Assembly (NCBI RefSeq): GCF_000282495.1
Contig: NZ_AKJE01000042.1
Span: 1 to 64,000, forward strand
Source of the DNA: Pseudomonas sp. GM79
Lineage (GTDB): Bacteria > Pseudomonadota > Gammaproteobacteria > Pseudomonadales > Pseudomonadaceae
Length of the DNA: 64,000 bases
Direction: 5' to 3'
Shown here: positions 41,083-50,535 of the stretch, one piece after another
Layout: every line of letters begins with the position of its first letter
Numbering within the stretch: the first letter of the stretch is position 1
Made by a program: the position numbers and the translations under genes
Notes under the pieces: model-generated
The model's database searches: none
The model's input: the letters and a program-made list of their open reading frames with translations, nothing else
What the model was told of the DNA's origin: nothing

Positions 41083-41969
41083 CCACGACAAATCGTAAAG
41101 GCATCATTCTCGCTGGCGGCTCGGGCACGCGTCTGCACCCGTTGACCCTCGGCGTGTCCAAGCAGATGCTGCCGATCTACGACAAGCCGATGATCTTCTA
41201 TCCGTTGTCGGTGCTGATGCTCGCGGGTATGCGCGAAATCCTGATTATCTCCACCCCAGAAGACCTGCCATCGTTCCAGAAATTGCTGGGTGACGGCAGC
41301 CTGTACGGCATCAAGCTGACCTACGCCGAGCAACCTAGCCCGGACGGCTTGGCACAAGCCTTCATCATCGGCGAAGAGTTCATCGGCAAAGACCCTTGCT
41401 GCCTGATCCTGGGCGACAACATCTTCTACGGTCAGCACTTCTCCGAGAACCTGCGTTCCGCCAGCACTCAAGAGCATGGCGCGACTGTATTTGGTTACCA
41501 CGTATCCGATCCGGAGCGTTTCGGTGTAGTCGAGTTCGACGCTGCCGGCCGTGCCTTGAGCATCGAAGAGAAGCCGCTGAAGCCTAAATCTGCCTACGCG
41601 GTGACTGGCTTGTACTTCTATGATAACCAGGTCGTCGACATCGCCAAGAGCATCAAGCCTTCTGCCCGTGGCGAGCTGGAAATCACCGACATTAACCGTG
41701 CCTACCTCGAGCAGAAGACCCTCAACGTCGAAATGCTCGGCCGTGGCTTCGCCTGGCTGGACACCGGCACCCATGATTCGCTGCTGGAAGCCAGTCACTT
41801 CGTGCACACCATCGAGCAGCGCCAAGGCCTGAAAGTGGCGTGCCTGGAAGAGATCGCCTACCACAATGGCTGGATCAGTGCCGAGCAGTTGGGTACTCAG
41901 GCTGATGCTCTGAAGAAGACTGGCTATGGCCAGTACCTGCAGAAGCTACTGGATTCGCCTTCCCACTGA
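41079..41969 (+). CDS. rmlA: glucose-1-phosphate thymidylyltransferase
   Basis: A 296-residue nucleotidyltransferase with the dTTP-binding loop [16 protein letters not shown] and ILGDNIFYG, catalysing the first step of dTDP-L-rhamnose synthesis and normally feedback-inhibited by dTDP-rhamnose. The usual Pseudomonas order is rmlB-D-A-C. Here rmlA is followed by a 56-base gap and a glycosyltransferase gene, with no rmlC. Confidence 0.96.
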   Translation: MTTTNRKGIILAGGSGTRLHPLTLGVSKQMLPIYDKPMIFYPLSVLMLAGMREILIISTPEDLPSFQKLLGDGSLYGIKLTYAEQPSPDGLAQAFIIGEEFIGKDPCCLILGDNIFYGQHFSENLRSASTQEHGATVFGYHVSDPERFGVVEFDAAGRALSIEEKPLKPKSAYAVTGLYFYDNQVVDIAKSIKPSARGELEITDINRAYLEQKTLNVEMLGRGFAWLDTGTHDSLLEASHFVHTIEQRQGLKVACLEEIAYHNGWISAEQLGTQADALKKTGYGQYLQKLLDSPSH

Positions 41970-42025
41970 TTCGAAGGCTCAGCCCTTTCGAACAGTAGCG
42001 TTTAACCGGTCCAGACAGGAATGGC

Positions 42026-42949
42026 ATGCCAGTAAAACATCCCAAGGTTGCGGTTTTGCTGGCTGCCTACAATGGCATGCAGTGGATCGAGGAGCAGTTG
42101 GCCTCGATCCTCGACCAGTCAGCTGTCGACGTAACCATTTACATCAGTATCGATCCTTCCACTGATGGTACCGAGGCCTGGTGTGCGGCTTATTCGGCTG
42201 AGCATCACCAAGTGATCGTTCTGCCGGATGCCGGTAGCTTCGGGGGCGCCTCGCGTAACTTCTTTCGTTTGATTCGTGATGTCGACTTCGGCTCTTTCGA
42301 TTTCATTTCCCTTGCCGATCAAGATGATGTTTGGCACAAGGACAAACTGCAGCGTGCAGTCGACGCCATTCGAGCTCGCCAGGTCGATGCCTATTCCAGC
42401 AACGTCACGGCCTTCTGGCCAGACGGCAGAACCCACTTGCTGGACAAGGCCCAGCCCCAGGTTGAATGGGACTACCTGTTTGAAGCGGCAGGCCCGGGCT
42501 GTACCTATGTGCTGAGCAAAAAACTGGCAGAGTCGTTGAAAGTGGCGATGCTTGAAAATTGGCAGCGTCTGCAGGCAGTCACTTTGCATGACTGGTATTG
42601 CTACGCTTTTGCCCGCAGTCATGGCTATCGCTGGTACATCGATCCATTGCCATCCATGGACTATCGCCAACATGAGCGTAATCAGGTGGGTGCTAACAAG
42701 GGGTTGAGCCCATTGATTGCCCGTTACAAAACGATCCACGACGGTTGGTGGTTTAACCAGGTGCGGATGATTGCTCGTCTGGTTGGGCGTGACACAGACC
42801 CGTTCGTCAAAACGTGGTTGCATCTGCGCCACCGGCAATTAATAAAACTGTCCTTCAGCGCCTGGCAATGCCGACGCCGGGCGCGGGATAAAGTGTTCTT
42901 CTTTTTTATCTGTTGGGCTACGGCGTTGATAGGGTACAAAGCTAAATGA
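42026..42949 (+). CDS. family 2 glycosyltransferase, rhamnosyltransferase-like
   Basis: A 307-residue GT-A protein. It has the N-terminal nucleotide-sugar site VAVLLAAYNGMQWIEEQLASIL, the SLADQDDVWHKDKL metal motif (about residue 93) typical of rhamnosyltransferases, and a basic membrane-associating C-terminal part with one possible hydrophobic helix. The rml genes directly upstream make dTDP-rhamnose the likely donor. The acceptor is unknown: probably the lipid-linked first sugar or the growing O-chain. AGGA lies 5 bases before the ATG; the next gene overlaps its stop. Confidence 0.88.
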   Translation: MPVKHPKVAVLLAAYNGMQWIEEQLASILDQSAVDVTIYISIDPSTDGTEAWCAAYSAEHHQVIVLPDAGSFGGASRNFFRLIRDVDFGSFDFISLADQDDVWHKDKLQRAVDAIRARQVDAYSSNVTAFWPDGRTHLLDKAQPQVEWDYLFEAAGPGCTYVLSKKLAESLKVAMLENWQRLQAVTLHDWYCYAFARSHGYRWYIDPLPSMDYRQHERNQVGANKGLSPLIARYKTIHDGWWFNQVRMIARLVGRDTDPFVKTWLHLRHRQLIKLSFSAWQCRRRARDKVFFFFICWATALIGYKAK

Positions 42950-43908
42950 ATGCCCCAAAGATACTGGTGACAGGGGCAAGCGGATTTGTCGGCGAGGCAG
43001 TGGTTTTCAGGCTGCTGCTGGACAAGAAGTTCACCCCCATTGCAGCGGCGCGCGGCGCAACACGGCTGAACGGGTTATGCACAGTCGTTCCTTTTGAGCT
43101 GACTGATTCAAAAGCATTACCTAACCTCAATGATGTGCAAGTCGTCATCCATGCCGCTGCCCGCGTACATGTGATGAATGAAACTGCCGTGGATGCCTTG
43201 ACCGAATTTCGCAAAGTCAATGTGGAGGGGACCCTTCGACTGGCAAGGCGCGCAGCTGAGTCGGGGGTAAAGCGCTTCATTTTCATCAGTTCGATCAAGG
43301 TCAATGGTGAAAGCACTGTATTGGGTAAGCCATTCAAGGCTAGTGATTTTCCGGCTCCGGCCGATCCTTATGGTGTATCAAAGTACGAAGCCGAAGAGGC
43401 ATTGAAGCAGCTCAGCCTCGACACCGGGATGGAGGTTGTCATTATTCGCCCGCCACTGGTCTACGGGCCGGGAGTGAAGGCTAATTTTCTGAGCATGTTG
43501 AGCTGGCTCAACAAAGGGGTTCCACTGCCGCTGGGGGCGATTCGCAACCGGCGTAGCTTGGTTGCGATTGGAAATCTGATTGATTTGATCGTCACCTGCA
43601 TTGAGCATCCGGCGGCAGCCAATCAGATCTTTCTGGTCAGCGATGGTGAGGACTTGTCTACCACTCAGTTGCTACGGCGCCTGGCGTCTGCCTTGGGAAA
43701 AAGGGCCTGGTTGTTACCGTTGCCCGAATGGCTGCTGAAGCTGGCGGCATTGGCGTTGGGCAAGCAGACCATCGTGCAACGTATTTGCGGATCGTTGCAG
43801 GTCGATATCAGTAAAAATCGCGAGATACTGGGCTGGACGCCAACCATCAACATCGAAAAAGCCATGCGTCAGACCGCTGGCCATTATCTGGAAAAGCAAA
43901 CGAAATGA
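42946..43908 (+). CDS. NAD-dependent epimerase/dehydratase, WbpV-like
   Basis: A 320-residue extended SDR with the cofactor loop VTGASGFVGEAVVFRLL, the active serine in FIFISSIKVNGE and YGVSKYEAEEAL carrying YxxxK. It resembles the nucleotide-sugar 4-ketoreductases found just before wbpL in Pseudomonas (WbpV/WbpK type), which reduce the WbpM product to UDP-QuiNAc or UDP-FucNAc. Paired with wbpM at the other end of the locus, it probably makes the first sugar of the O-chain. Which of the two C4 epimers is made cannot be read here. It has ATGA overlaps on both sides. Confidence 0.85.
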   Translation: MNAPKILVTGASGFVGEAVVFRLLLDKKFTPIAAARGATRLNGLCTVVPFELTDSKALPNLNDVQVVIHAAARVHVMNETAVDALTEFRKVNVEGTLRLARRAAESGVKRFIFISSIKVNGESTVLGKPFKASDFPAPADPYGVSKYEAEEALKQLSLDTGMEVVIIRPPLVYGPGVKANFLSMLSWLNKGVPLPLGAIRNRRSLVAIGNLIDLIVTCIEHPAAANQIFLVSDGEDLSTTQLLRRLASALGKRAWLLPLPEWLLKLAALALGKQTIVQRICGSLQVDISKNREILGWTPTINIEKAMRQTAGHYLEKQTK

Positions 43909-44930
43909 CTTTTTGGTGGGCGCTACTCGCAGTATTTGTCGCTTCCTGGTTTTTGACTCTGTTGCTGCGCCGTTATGCGTTGGCCAAGAGCTTGATTGAC
44001 ATACCCAATGCACGCAGTTCGCATTCCGTCCCTACACCACGTGGAGGAGGGGTGGCAATTGTTGTAAGTTTCGTGGGTGCGCTCCTGATCCTTACAGGTT
44101 TGGACATGATGAGTTCTGCCGAATTGTACGCATTACTCGGTTCCGGATTATTGGTAGCGATTATTGGATTTGCCGACGACCATGGTCATATCGCCGCTCG
44201 ATGGCGTCTGTTAGGGCACTTCATCGCAGCCGCGTGGGCGCTCTCCTGGTTGAACGGACTTGCACCTCTCGTATTTTTTGGTAGCACGATTAATCTTGGA
44301 TGGTTTGGTAATATTCTGGCGGCCATTTACTTGGTCTGGATGCTTAACCTTTACAACTTCATGGATGGTATCGACGGGTTAGCGAGCGCTGAAGCAATCT
44401 GTGCGTGTGTCGGTGCTGCCATGATCTATTGGCTTGCCGGCCACGCTGCAATTGTCTGGGTACCCTTAATGCTTGCGGGAGCGGTTGCAGGGTTTTTTTA
44501 CTGGAACTTCCCGCCTGCAAAAATATTCATGGGAGATGCGGGTAGTGGTTTTCTAGGATTGATCCTTGCGGTGTTATCACTGAGTGCCGCTTGGGTAGCC
44601 CCGCAAATGTTCTGGGTCTGGGTAATTATGTTGGGTGCATTTATTGTCGACGCGACTTGGACCTTACTCCGACGTTTGATCCGTGGGGATGCGGTTTCCC
44701 AAGCTCATCGCAGTCATGCCTACCAATACGCCTCACGTCTTTTCAAAAGTCATAAGAAAGTGACCGTCGCAATTGTTGCCATTAATCTTATATGGTTATG
44801 GCCGATAGGCTTGCTGGTCGGCTTGCAGCGCTTGGAGCCTTTGCTTGGGGTGCTTCTCGCCTATTTGCCGTTAATCGGTGCGGCCTGCCTATTCAAAGCC
44901 GGTAGCCTGGAATTGGCAGCAGACGATTAA
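43905..44930 (+). CDS. wbpL: undecaprenyl-phosphate sugar-1-phosphate transferase WbpL (MraY/WecA family)
   Basis: A 341-residue membrane protein with about ten helices. It holds the family motifs VPTPRGGG (about residue 45), FADDHGHIAARWRLLGH, NLYNFMDGIDGLA and IFMGDAGSGFLGL. It transfers a HexNAc-1-phosphate, expected to be FucNAc or QuiNAc, to undecaprenyl phosphate on the cytoplasmic face and so starts O-antigen synthesis. It is translationally coupled to the upstream reductase gene. This initiating enzyme serves both Wzy- and ABC-dependent pathways. Confidence 0.93.
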   Translation: MTFWWALLAVFVASWFLTLLLRRYALAKSLIDIPNARSSHSVPTPRGGGVAIVVSFVGALLILTGLDMMSSAELYALLGSGLLVAIIGFADDHGHIAARWRLLGHFIAAAWALSWLNGLAPLVFFGSTINLGWFGNILAAIYLVWMLNLYNFMDGIDGLASAEAICACVGAAMIYWLAGHAAIVWVPLMLAGAVAGFFYWNFPPAKIFMGDAGSGFLGLILAVLSLSAAWVAPQMFWVWVIMLGAFIVDATWTLLRRLIRGDAVSQAHRSHAYQYASRLFKSHKKVTVAIVAINLIWLWPIGLLVGLQRLEPLLGVLLAYLPLIGAACLFKAGSLELAADD

Positions 44931-44991
44931 CGTTCAACGCCTCCCGATTCTGATCCTCCCGTGATTGATCCAAACCACCAAGGAATGAAGA

Positions 44992-46062
44992 ATGAAGAAC
45001 CGAGTCCCTTGGCTGGACGTATGTCGCGCGCTGGCTATCTGCTTGGTATTGCTGTCCCATGGAAGAGTTTTTCTGATTCCGATTGCACCGTGGACACAAA
45101 CCTTCAAGTTTGGTGGCTTCTTGGGCGTGGAACTGTTTTTTGTGTTATCGGGCTTTCTCATCGGCTCTATCATGATCAGCAAGGTTGAGGCCTCCAACAG
45201 CAGTTTTGGGTGGGTCCCTAACTTTTGGACAAGACGCTGGTTCAGAACAGTGCCTAACTACGTATTGTTCGTCGCCATCAATTTTTTGCTGCTGTTCAGT
45301 ATTCGGCCAAATGTAATACCTGATTTGCTGATGTACCTGACCTTCACGCAGAATCTTGCTTGGCAGCACCCTGGCTTTTTTCCAGAAGCCTGGAGTCTGG
45401 CGGTTGAAGAGATCTTTTATCTGATCACGCCTCTGGTTGTCGGGGTGTTTTTACTGATCCAGAAGAAGCCTCGACTGGCGATGTTGAGCGGTGCGCTTAC
45501 TATTCTGGTTTTTTCGATAGGCGCTCGCGGATACGTGGTCTTCACTACGAACCCGACGTTTGATGACGGTGTTAGGAAGATTTCACTGTTGCGATTGGAT
45601 GCACTGATGGTGGGCGTGCTGGTGGCTTGGATTTACGCGTACTTGTGGCACTGGAGGCGTGTTTTCCAAAGAGTGGCGCTATTCTTTATCCCTTTGTTTG
45701 TGCTTTCTATTTATGTGGTGGCACAACCAGATTCATTTTTGAATCAAAGTGTTTTTTTCAGGATTTTTATTTTCAATATTGCATCACTGGGGTGTGCTGC
45801 ATTAATCGTATCGGGGATGAATGCCAAGATCCCACAGACGCTGGATGGTATGGTATCGAGACTTGCCAGATGGTCATTTTCGGCCTATTTGACGAATTTG
45901 CCTGTACTGCTGGCGATCCGATATTTCTTACCCGCGCCGTCATCGACGATCATGTGCGTGTTATCTTGGGCGCTGTACGTTTCTTTGACGTTCCTGAGCG
46001 CGTTTTTGATTTATGAATTGTACGAAAGAAAATTCCTGGCGTTGCGCGAGCGTCTCTCATGA
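44992..46062 (+). CDS. acyltransferase 3 (OafA/YrhL-like) membrane protein
   Basis: A 356-residue polytopic protein with about ten transmembrane helices. The N-terminal WLDVCRALAICLVLLSHGRVF carries the conserved Arg and His, and GVELFFVLSGFLIGSIMI follows. The fold transfers acyl groups, most often acetyl, onto exported polysaccharides, so O-acetylation of the O-chain is likely. It lacks the C-terminal SGNH domain of some relatives. AAGGAATGAAGA precedes the ATG. Downstream lies a 298-base gap, and base composition becomes AT-richer from here. Confidence 0.88.
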   Translation: MKNRVPWLDVCRALAICLVLLSHGRVFLIPIAPWTQTFKFGGFLGVELFFVLSGFLIGSIMISKVEASNSSFGWVPNFWTRRWFRTVPNYVLFVAINFLLLFSIRPNVIPDLLMYLTFTQNLAWQHPGFFPEAWSLAVEEIFYLITPLVVGVFLLIQKKPRLAMLSGALTILVFSIGARGYVVFTTNPTFDDGVRKISLLRLDALMVGVLVAWIYAYLWHWRRVFQRVALFFIPLFVLSIYVVAQPDSFLNQSVFFRIFIFNIASLGCAALIVSGMNAKIPQTLDGMVSRLARWSFSAYLTNLPVLLAIRYFLPAPSSTIMCVLSWALYVSLTFLSAFLIYELYERKFLALRERLS

Positions 46063-46360
46063 GTCCTTTGGCTCGACGAGGTTAAGGCATAGCGGCCAAG
46101 GCGGTTTGAGTATTGATTTCAGTCGTTTGGACGGGCACCGGCGGAAGGGGCGTGGTCCAGTTGGCTGCTGTGGCCAAGAGCGAAGATGGTACTCTTGGTT
46201 CCACAAAGGGTTTTGTATGGTCGTTGCAGGTGCGTATCATCACCTCGTAAAAGCAAGGCTGAGTGCCGCATGTGACGGTGCAAAGGTAGTGCACAAGGGC
46301 TGAGGCTATAGTGCAAAATTGATGACTGACTAATTTTCTGTTTGAATTTGAGATTTAGAA
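46063..46360. other. 298-base gap before the AT-rich cassette
   Basis: No credible gene was found: short frames on both strands lack ribosome sites and protein-like composition. It probably holds the promoter of the following seven-gene unit. The last 60 bases are AT-rich (TAATTTTCTGTTTGAATTTG) and a CTATAGT element lies at about 46305. Confidence 0.45.
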
Positions 46361-47386
46361 ATGGAATTTTTCCCTTGTTTTTTGTCAGTAGTGTTCGTGG
46401 TTCGCAATCAATCTGAGAATATTGAAAGCATCATGACGCAAGCGGCTGCTGTCATTTCCGGTCTTGTCAGTGATTATGAGTTGATTGTTGTCGACAATGC
46501 TTCAGATGATAATAGTATTGCCGTTATGAAACGGATTACTGGCGAAAATGGATTGGCTAACTTGCAGGTCTATGCGCTGACCAAGGAAGTTGATAACGAC
46601 ACAGCATCCTGGGTTGGTTTGGAAAGTGCGCTGGGTGACTTCGTAGTTGTCATTGACCCTTTGATGGATGACATTGCATTTTTACCGCAAATGCTTGATC
46701 AGGCGGTGGGTGGGTCGGATGTGGTTTTTGCCAATAATGAGCAAAAGCCGAAACAGAGTCTGGCCTACAGAGGTGCTTTCTCGATTTTTCATGGCCTCTA
46801 CAGTTGGTTCAATGGTATTCATCTTGCCAAAGAGGCGCCGCAGTACAGGATTTTGAGCAAGCGGGTCATCAATTTTATTCTTCAGCACCCGCAACCAGCG
46901 ATGACCTATCGACACCTTCCTGCAACCGGGGGGTTTGCTCGCTCGTATTTAAATTACAGTTCTACACCGAAAACCGCTCAAACCAAGCGGCTGGGTGAAA
47001 GTGTTGACCGTGGTATGAGACTGTTAGTTTCTACAACACGAGCGCCCATGCGCATGGTCACTTCTTTATCGTTGTTCGGTGCTATCGCAAATCTTATTTA
47101 TTGTGTCTACGTTGTCGCGGTCGGTATTTTCAAGTCCGATGTAGCGCCCGGATGGATCAGTTTTTCACTTCAGCAATCGGGAATGTTCTTCCTTATTTCG
47201 CTCGTGTTGCTAGTGCTGGGTGAATACATTCTAAATATGGCAAGCCTGTCGAATGAAGGGCCTCCTTATCATGTAGGTCAAGAGTTTACGAGCGCCGTTA
47301 TGACGCGCCATGAAAAATTGAATATCGAAGAGGCCGGGTCGATACCAGCCAATTCGTTGGTTTCATCCAAGCATCGGGCTTCCTGA
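46361..47386 (+). CDS. GtrB/ArnC-like polyprenyl-phosphate glycosyltransferase (GT2)
   Basis: A 341-residue protein. The GT-A domain covers about 1-220, with ELIVVDNASDDNS and a VVVIDPLMDD metal-site region. Two transmembrane helices follow at about 235-257 and 268-292. This layout is that of dolichol-phosphate-mannose-synthase-like enzymes such as GtrB and ArnC, which load a sugar onto undecaprenyl phosphate. The usual DxD reads DPLMDD, so the sugar cannot be guessed. Its TGA overlaps the next ATG (ATGATG region), and it heads an overlapping operon to 52544. Confidence 0.8.
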   Translation: MEFFPCFLSVVFVVRNQSENIESIMTQAAAVISGLVSDYELIVVDNASDDNSIAVMKRITGENGLANLQVYALTKEVDNDTASWVGLESALGDFVVVIDPLMDDIAFLPQMLDQAVGGSDVVFANNEQKPKQSLAYRGAFSIFHGLYSWFNGIHLAKEAPQYRILSKRVINFILQHPQPAMTYRHLPATGGFARSYLNYSSTPKTAQTKRLGESVDRGMRLLVSTTRAPMRMVTSLSLFGAIANLIYCVYVVAVGIFKSDVAPGWISFSLQQSGMFFLISLVLLVLGEYILNMASLSNEGPPYHVGQEFTSAVMTRHEKLNIEEAGSIPANSLVSSKHRAS

Positions 47387-48522
47387 TGTTGCTAGCGGAT
47401 AAGAACTTCGACGCTGTTGTTATTGGCGGTGGTTTCTATGGCGCGGCAATTGCTGCATATCTCGCGCGGGCCCGAGGATTGAAACGTGTTGTAATTTTGG
47501 AGCGAGAACCCAAGTTAATGATGCGGGCCTCTTATAATAATCAGGCCCGGGTACATAACGGTTATCACTATCCACGCAGTTTTACGACGGCTTATCGAAG
47601 CCGTATTAATCTCCCTCGATTCGTTTCAGACTGGCCCGAGGCTATTAATAAAGATTTTATCAAGCTGTACGCAATCTCCCGAAAAAATTCCAAGGTCACC
47701 GCAAAACAGTTTGAGCGATTCTGCAAAGATATTGGCGCCGGAATTGAGCCAGCTCCCGCATCCTTGAGTGCGTTGTTTGAGCCGCGACTGATTGAGGAAG
47801 TCTATAGAGTAGAAGAGTATGCATTCGATTCCCTGAAATTAGCCAGTTGGGCTGTAAAGGAGTTGAAAGAAAGTGGTGTTCAGGTTCGATATGGACGCCG
47901 TGCGACCGCCATACATAAAAATGAGGGCGCCTTGCTTCGGGTCGCGACTGATGTTGGCGATGGCGAGCAGGAGGAGTTATTTTGTCGGTATGTTTTTAAC
48001 TGTACTTACAGCGGTCTGAATCAAATTGGAGGGGATTTTCCTGTCATTAAGGCGAGCCTGAAACAGGAAATTACCGAGATGGCATTGATGAAAATGCCAA
48101 CCGATCTGGAAGGATTAGGGATCACCGTTATGGATGGTCCGTTTTTTTCCATGATGCCGTTCCCCGCCCGCGGTCTCCACTCGCTATCGCACGTACGCTA
48201 TACGCCACACTTGAACTGGAACGATTGCCGTGGGCTTGATCCTTATGGGCGTCTGAGTGATTACAGGCGCCAAAGCCGTGTAGATCGAATGGTTAGAGAC
48301 GTGGGGCGTTATATTCCATCTGTTCTGTCCTCTGTTTATCAGGATTCTCTGTTCGAGGTCAAAACCGTCCTGACCAAGAATGAAGGAGATGACGGCAGGC
48401 CTATATTTTTTGAACGGTATGCTGGGCTACCTAATTGCTACTCGGTATTGGGCGGAAAAATCGACAACATTTATGACATTTTGCAACTGATTGAGGGGAT
48501 TGAAATTGACAGCAATAATTAA
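47386..48522 (+). CDS. FAD-dependent oxidoreductase (DAO family)
   Basis: A 378-residue protein with the Rossmann FAD site AVVIGGGFYGAAIAAYLAR (residues about 11-29) and the arginine-rich NQARVHNGYHYPRS segment. It ends with GGKIDNIYDILQ, which holds a typical second FAD contact. It may oxidise a sugar amine or hydroxyl during synthesis of an unusual sugar; this is inferred from its place in the cassette. No signal peptide is present. It overlaps the gene before it by one base and the next gene by 17 if the TTG start there is used. Confidence 0.75.
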   Translation: MLLADKNFDAVVIGGGFYGAAIAAYLARARGLKRVVILEREPKLMMRASYNNQARVHNGYHYPRSFTTAYRSRINLPRFVSDWPEAINKDFIKLYAISRKNSKVTAKQFERFCKDIGAGIEPAPASLSALFEPRLIEEVYRVEEYAFDSLKLASWAVKELKESGVQVRYGRRATAIHKNEGALLRVATDVGDGEQEELFCRYVFNCTYSGLNQIGGDFPVIKASLKQEITEMALMKMPTDLEGLGITVMDGPFFSMMPFPARGLHSLSHVRYTPHLNWNDCRGLDPYGRLSDYRRQSRVDRMVRDVGRYIPSVLSSVYQDSLFEVKTVLTKNEGDDGRPIFFERYAGLPNCYSVLGGKIDNIYDILQLIEGIEIDSNN

Positions 48523-49744
48523 TGGCAAGAATAAGGCCTTCCTTTTTCTCTGCGTGCTTGTCGTCATTTTTTTCTGGGTTTTCAATCCTTCCAGTGTGCG
48601 AAGTGTTTACGGAGACGGTGATGGCAAGTATGAGGATAGGGGGGACTCGTTTTCGGAGTATATCGTCAGAAATACGATTAGAAAGAATGTGCTAACGCCA
48701 GGGTTGGGTTTTTTTCCTATCGTTGCAGATAGCTATAGTTTTGGTGATTACACAAGTTACGAAAATGGTTATAAAAAATACTACTCTAATCTCGCCTTGC
48801 AAACGGTGCCTGCCAGTGTGTTGGCAAGCTTTATCGGTGTTCAGGATTACGACAAGTTTCAATACTATTTTATTTTTCTAAAATTGGTAAATGGATTGTT
48901 TTTTGCCGTTGTTTTATTGGGTTTTTTGTATCTCTGGTGCAAGAAAAATAACCTTAAAATATTCTGGCCTGTGCCTTTGCTGGTTGCGTCGGGTAGCGGG
49001 TTTGTTTTCTTTTCCCAGAATCTTTACTTTGTACCTGGTTTGATGATCTTGCCGGCTATTATTGTGGCCTATGGGGCTTATGTAAAAGGAAAGATAAATC
49101 CTGTTTTTGTATTCGTTGCTGGTTTGCTGTATTTTTTTAGAGGATACGAGTTTGCTACAGTATTCGCTCTGGTCTCTGCATTTTCTGCGTTCGTATTTAG
49201 CCATGGTGGTTTGTTTAAGAAGCTGAAAAGTATGGCGATGGTTTTTGGTTTGATCGTGCTCGCGTTTGTAAGTGTTTTAATGATACACGTAGGACTTTGC
49301 ATGATTGAAACTGGACTTTCTGTGACTGGTGCAAGCAGTAACGTTTTTTCTGCGTTGTCTAAGCGCACGGCAAGTACCACAGGTGTAGCGAAACCACTGA
49401 CACTCGCTTTCTATAATGTGATGACCTATCGGTGGTCACTGTCTGGCTTCTCAATACTGAATACTTGGACGGTGTTGAGCGAGATAAATATCATTATATT
49501 GATGATTGGATCTATGCTGATTCGCTTTAAGCATATGGATTGGAATGAATTGGCTATCTATCTTTTTGGTTTTATAGGCTACGCGTCTTGGTATGTTTTT
49601 GCCTACCAGCACATGATGTGGCATGATATGTACGACTGGTATGTCTTTGCGCTAACACTAGGTTTTTCTTTTATTATGCTATTTACACTTTATTTTAATA
49701 AGGTTGTCGTATATTTGAGCTCTCGAGTAGGTGTCAAGGTATGA
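48506..49744 (+). CDS. polytopic membrane protein of unknown function (possible GT-C)
   Basis: About 412 residues with some ten transmembrane helices. A first helix at about 11-26 is followed by a roughly 80-residue non-membrane loop containing DGDGKYEDRGDSFSEY. A large loop after TM1 carrying acidic residues is the plan of GT-C glycosyltransferases, whose catalytic Asp lies there, but I recognise no family motif. The start is uncertain: TTG at 48506 lies 7 bases after GAGGGG; no ATG is available early. Codon use is distinctly AT-rich compared with flanking housekeeping genes. Confidence 0.65.
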   Translation: MTAIINGKNKAFLFLCVLVVIFFWVFNPSSVRSVYGDGDGKYEDRGDSFSEYIVRNTIRKNVLTPGLGFFPIVADSYSFGDYTSYENGYKKYYSNLALQTVPASVLASFIGVQDYDKFQYYFIFLKLVNGLFFAVVLLGFLYLWCKKNNLKIFWPVPLLVASGSGFVFFSQNLYFVPGLMILPAIIVAYGAYVKGKINPVFVFVAGLLYFFRGYEFATVFALVSAFSAFVFSHGGLFKKLKSMAMVFGLIVLAFVSVLMIHVGLCMIETGLSVTGASSNVFSALSKRTASTTGVAKPLTLAFYNVMTYRWSLSGFSILNTWTVLSEINIIILMIGSMLIRFKHMDWNELAIYLFGFIGYASWYVFAYQHMMWHDMYDWYVFALTLGFSFIMLFTLYFNKVVVYLSSRVGVKV

Positions 49745-50535
49745 GTAATGCATTGATTGGTTATTCCGGCTTTGTGGGGGGGACTCTCCTCAAACAAGCT
49801 GAGTTTTCTTCAGTTTATCGCTCGACTGATATATCCAATATTGACGGCATGTCGTTTGATACTGTTGTTTGTGCCGGGGCGCCGGCACAAAAATGGATCG
49901 CCAATCTTGAGCCCGAACAAGATCTTCAAAAAATTGAAGGTTTGATTGCGCATCTTAAAAGCATGCACTGTCGAACGTTTATCTTGATTAGTACAATCGA
50001 TGTCTTTAAAGACAGCGACGGTGTCGACGAAGATACGATGGTGGATGAGACAGAGCTCCATGCCTATGGCTTGCATCGTCGGTTGTTAGAGAAGTTTGTT
50101 GAGTCTCATTTCGAGAATTATCTTATCGTTCGATTGCCTGGTCTCGTAGGGCCAGGATTGCGCAAGAATGTGATTTTTGACTTCCTGAACAATAATAATC
50201 TGACCGCTATTGATAGTCGTGGCGTGTTTCAGTTCTACCCGATGGTCAATCTCTGGTCGGACATCCTCATCGCCCTTTCAGCGGGTTTGAAACTGGTTCA
50301 TTTTACGGCTGAGGCGGTAAGTGTTGCAGAGGTGTCGCTGCAAGGTTTTGGCAAGGAATTTGACAATCATCTGGCCAAGGCTCCGGCGATCTACAATATG
50401 CAAACCAGACATGCAGGGCTGTTCGGTGTCAGTGGGCGCTATCAATACAGTGCTCGTGAAACCATTCAGGCGGTACGTGCGTACGCTCAATCCGAGCCCT
50501 TGGCGAATACGAATGCAGCGGGAGGTAAGCCATGA
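49741..50535 (+). CDS. NAD(P)-binding epimerase/reductase-like protein
   Basis: A 264-residue atypical SDR. The N-terminal LIGYSGFVGGTLLKQ is a short nucleotide-binding loop. FILISTIDVFKDSDGVDE resembles the active-site strand of RmlD-type reductases, and YGLHRRLLEKFVE has the expected Tyr but Leu-Arg where YxxxK is usual, giving YGLHR. LIVRLPGLVGPGLRKN follows as in extended SDRs. It probably modifies a nucleotide sugar, but loss of the canonical Lys leaves activity uncertain. ATGA overlaps occur at both ends. Confidence 0.7.
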   Translation: MSNALIGYSGFVGGTLLKQAEFSSVYRSTDISNIDGMSFDTVVCAGAPAQKWIANLEPEQDLQKIEGLIAHLKSMHCRTFILISTIDVFKDSDGVDEDTMVDETELHAYGLHRRLLEKFVESHFENYLIVRLPGLVGPGLRKNVIFDFLNNNNLTAIDSRGVFQFYPMVNLWSDILIALSAGLKLVHFTAEAVSVAEVSLQGFGKEFDNHLAKAPAIYNMQTRHAGLFGVSGRYQYSARETIQAVRAYAQSEPLANTNAAGGKP

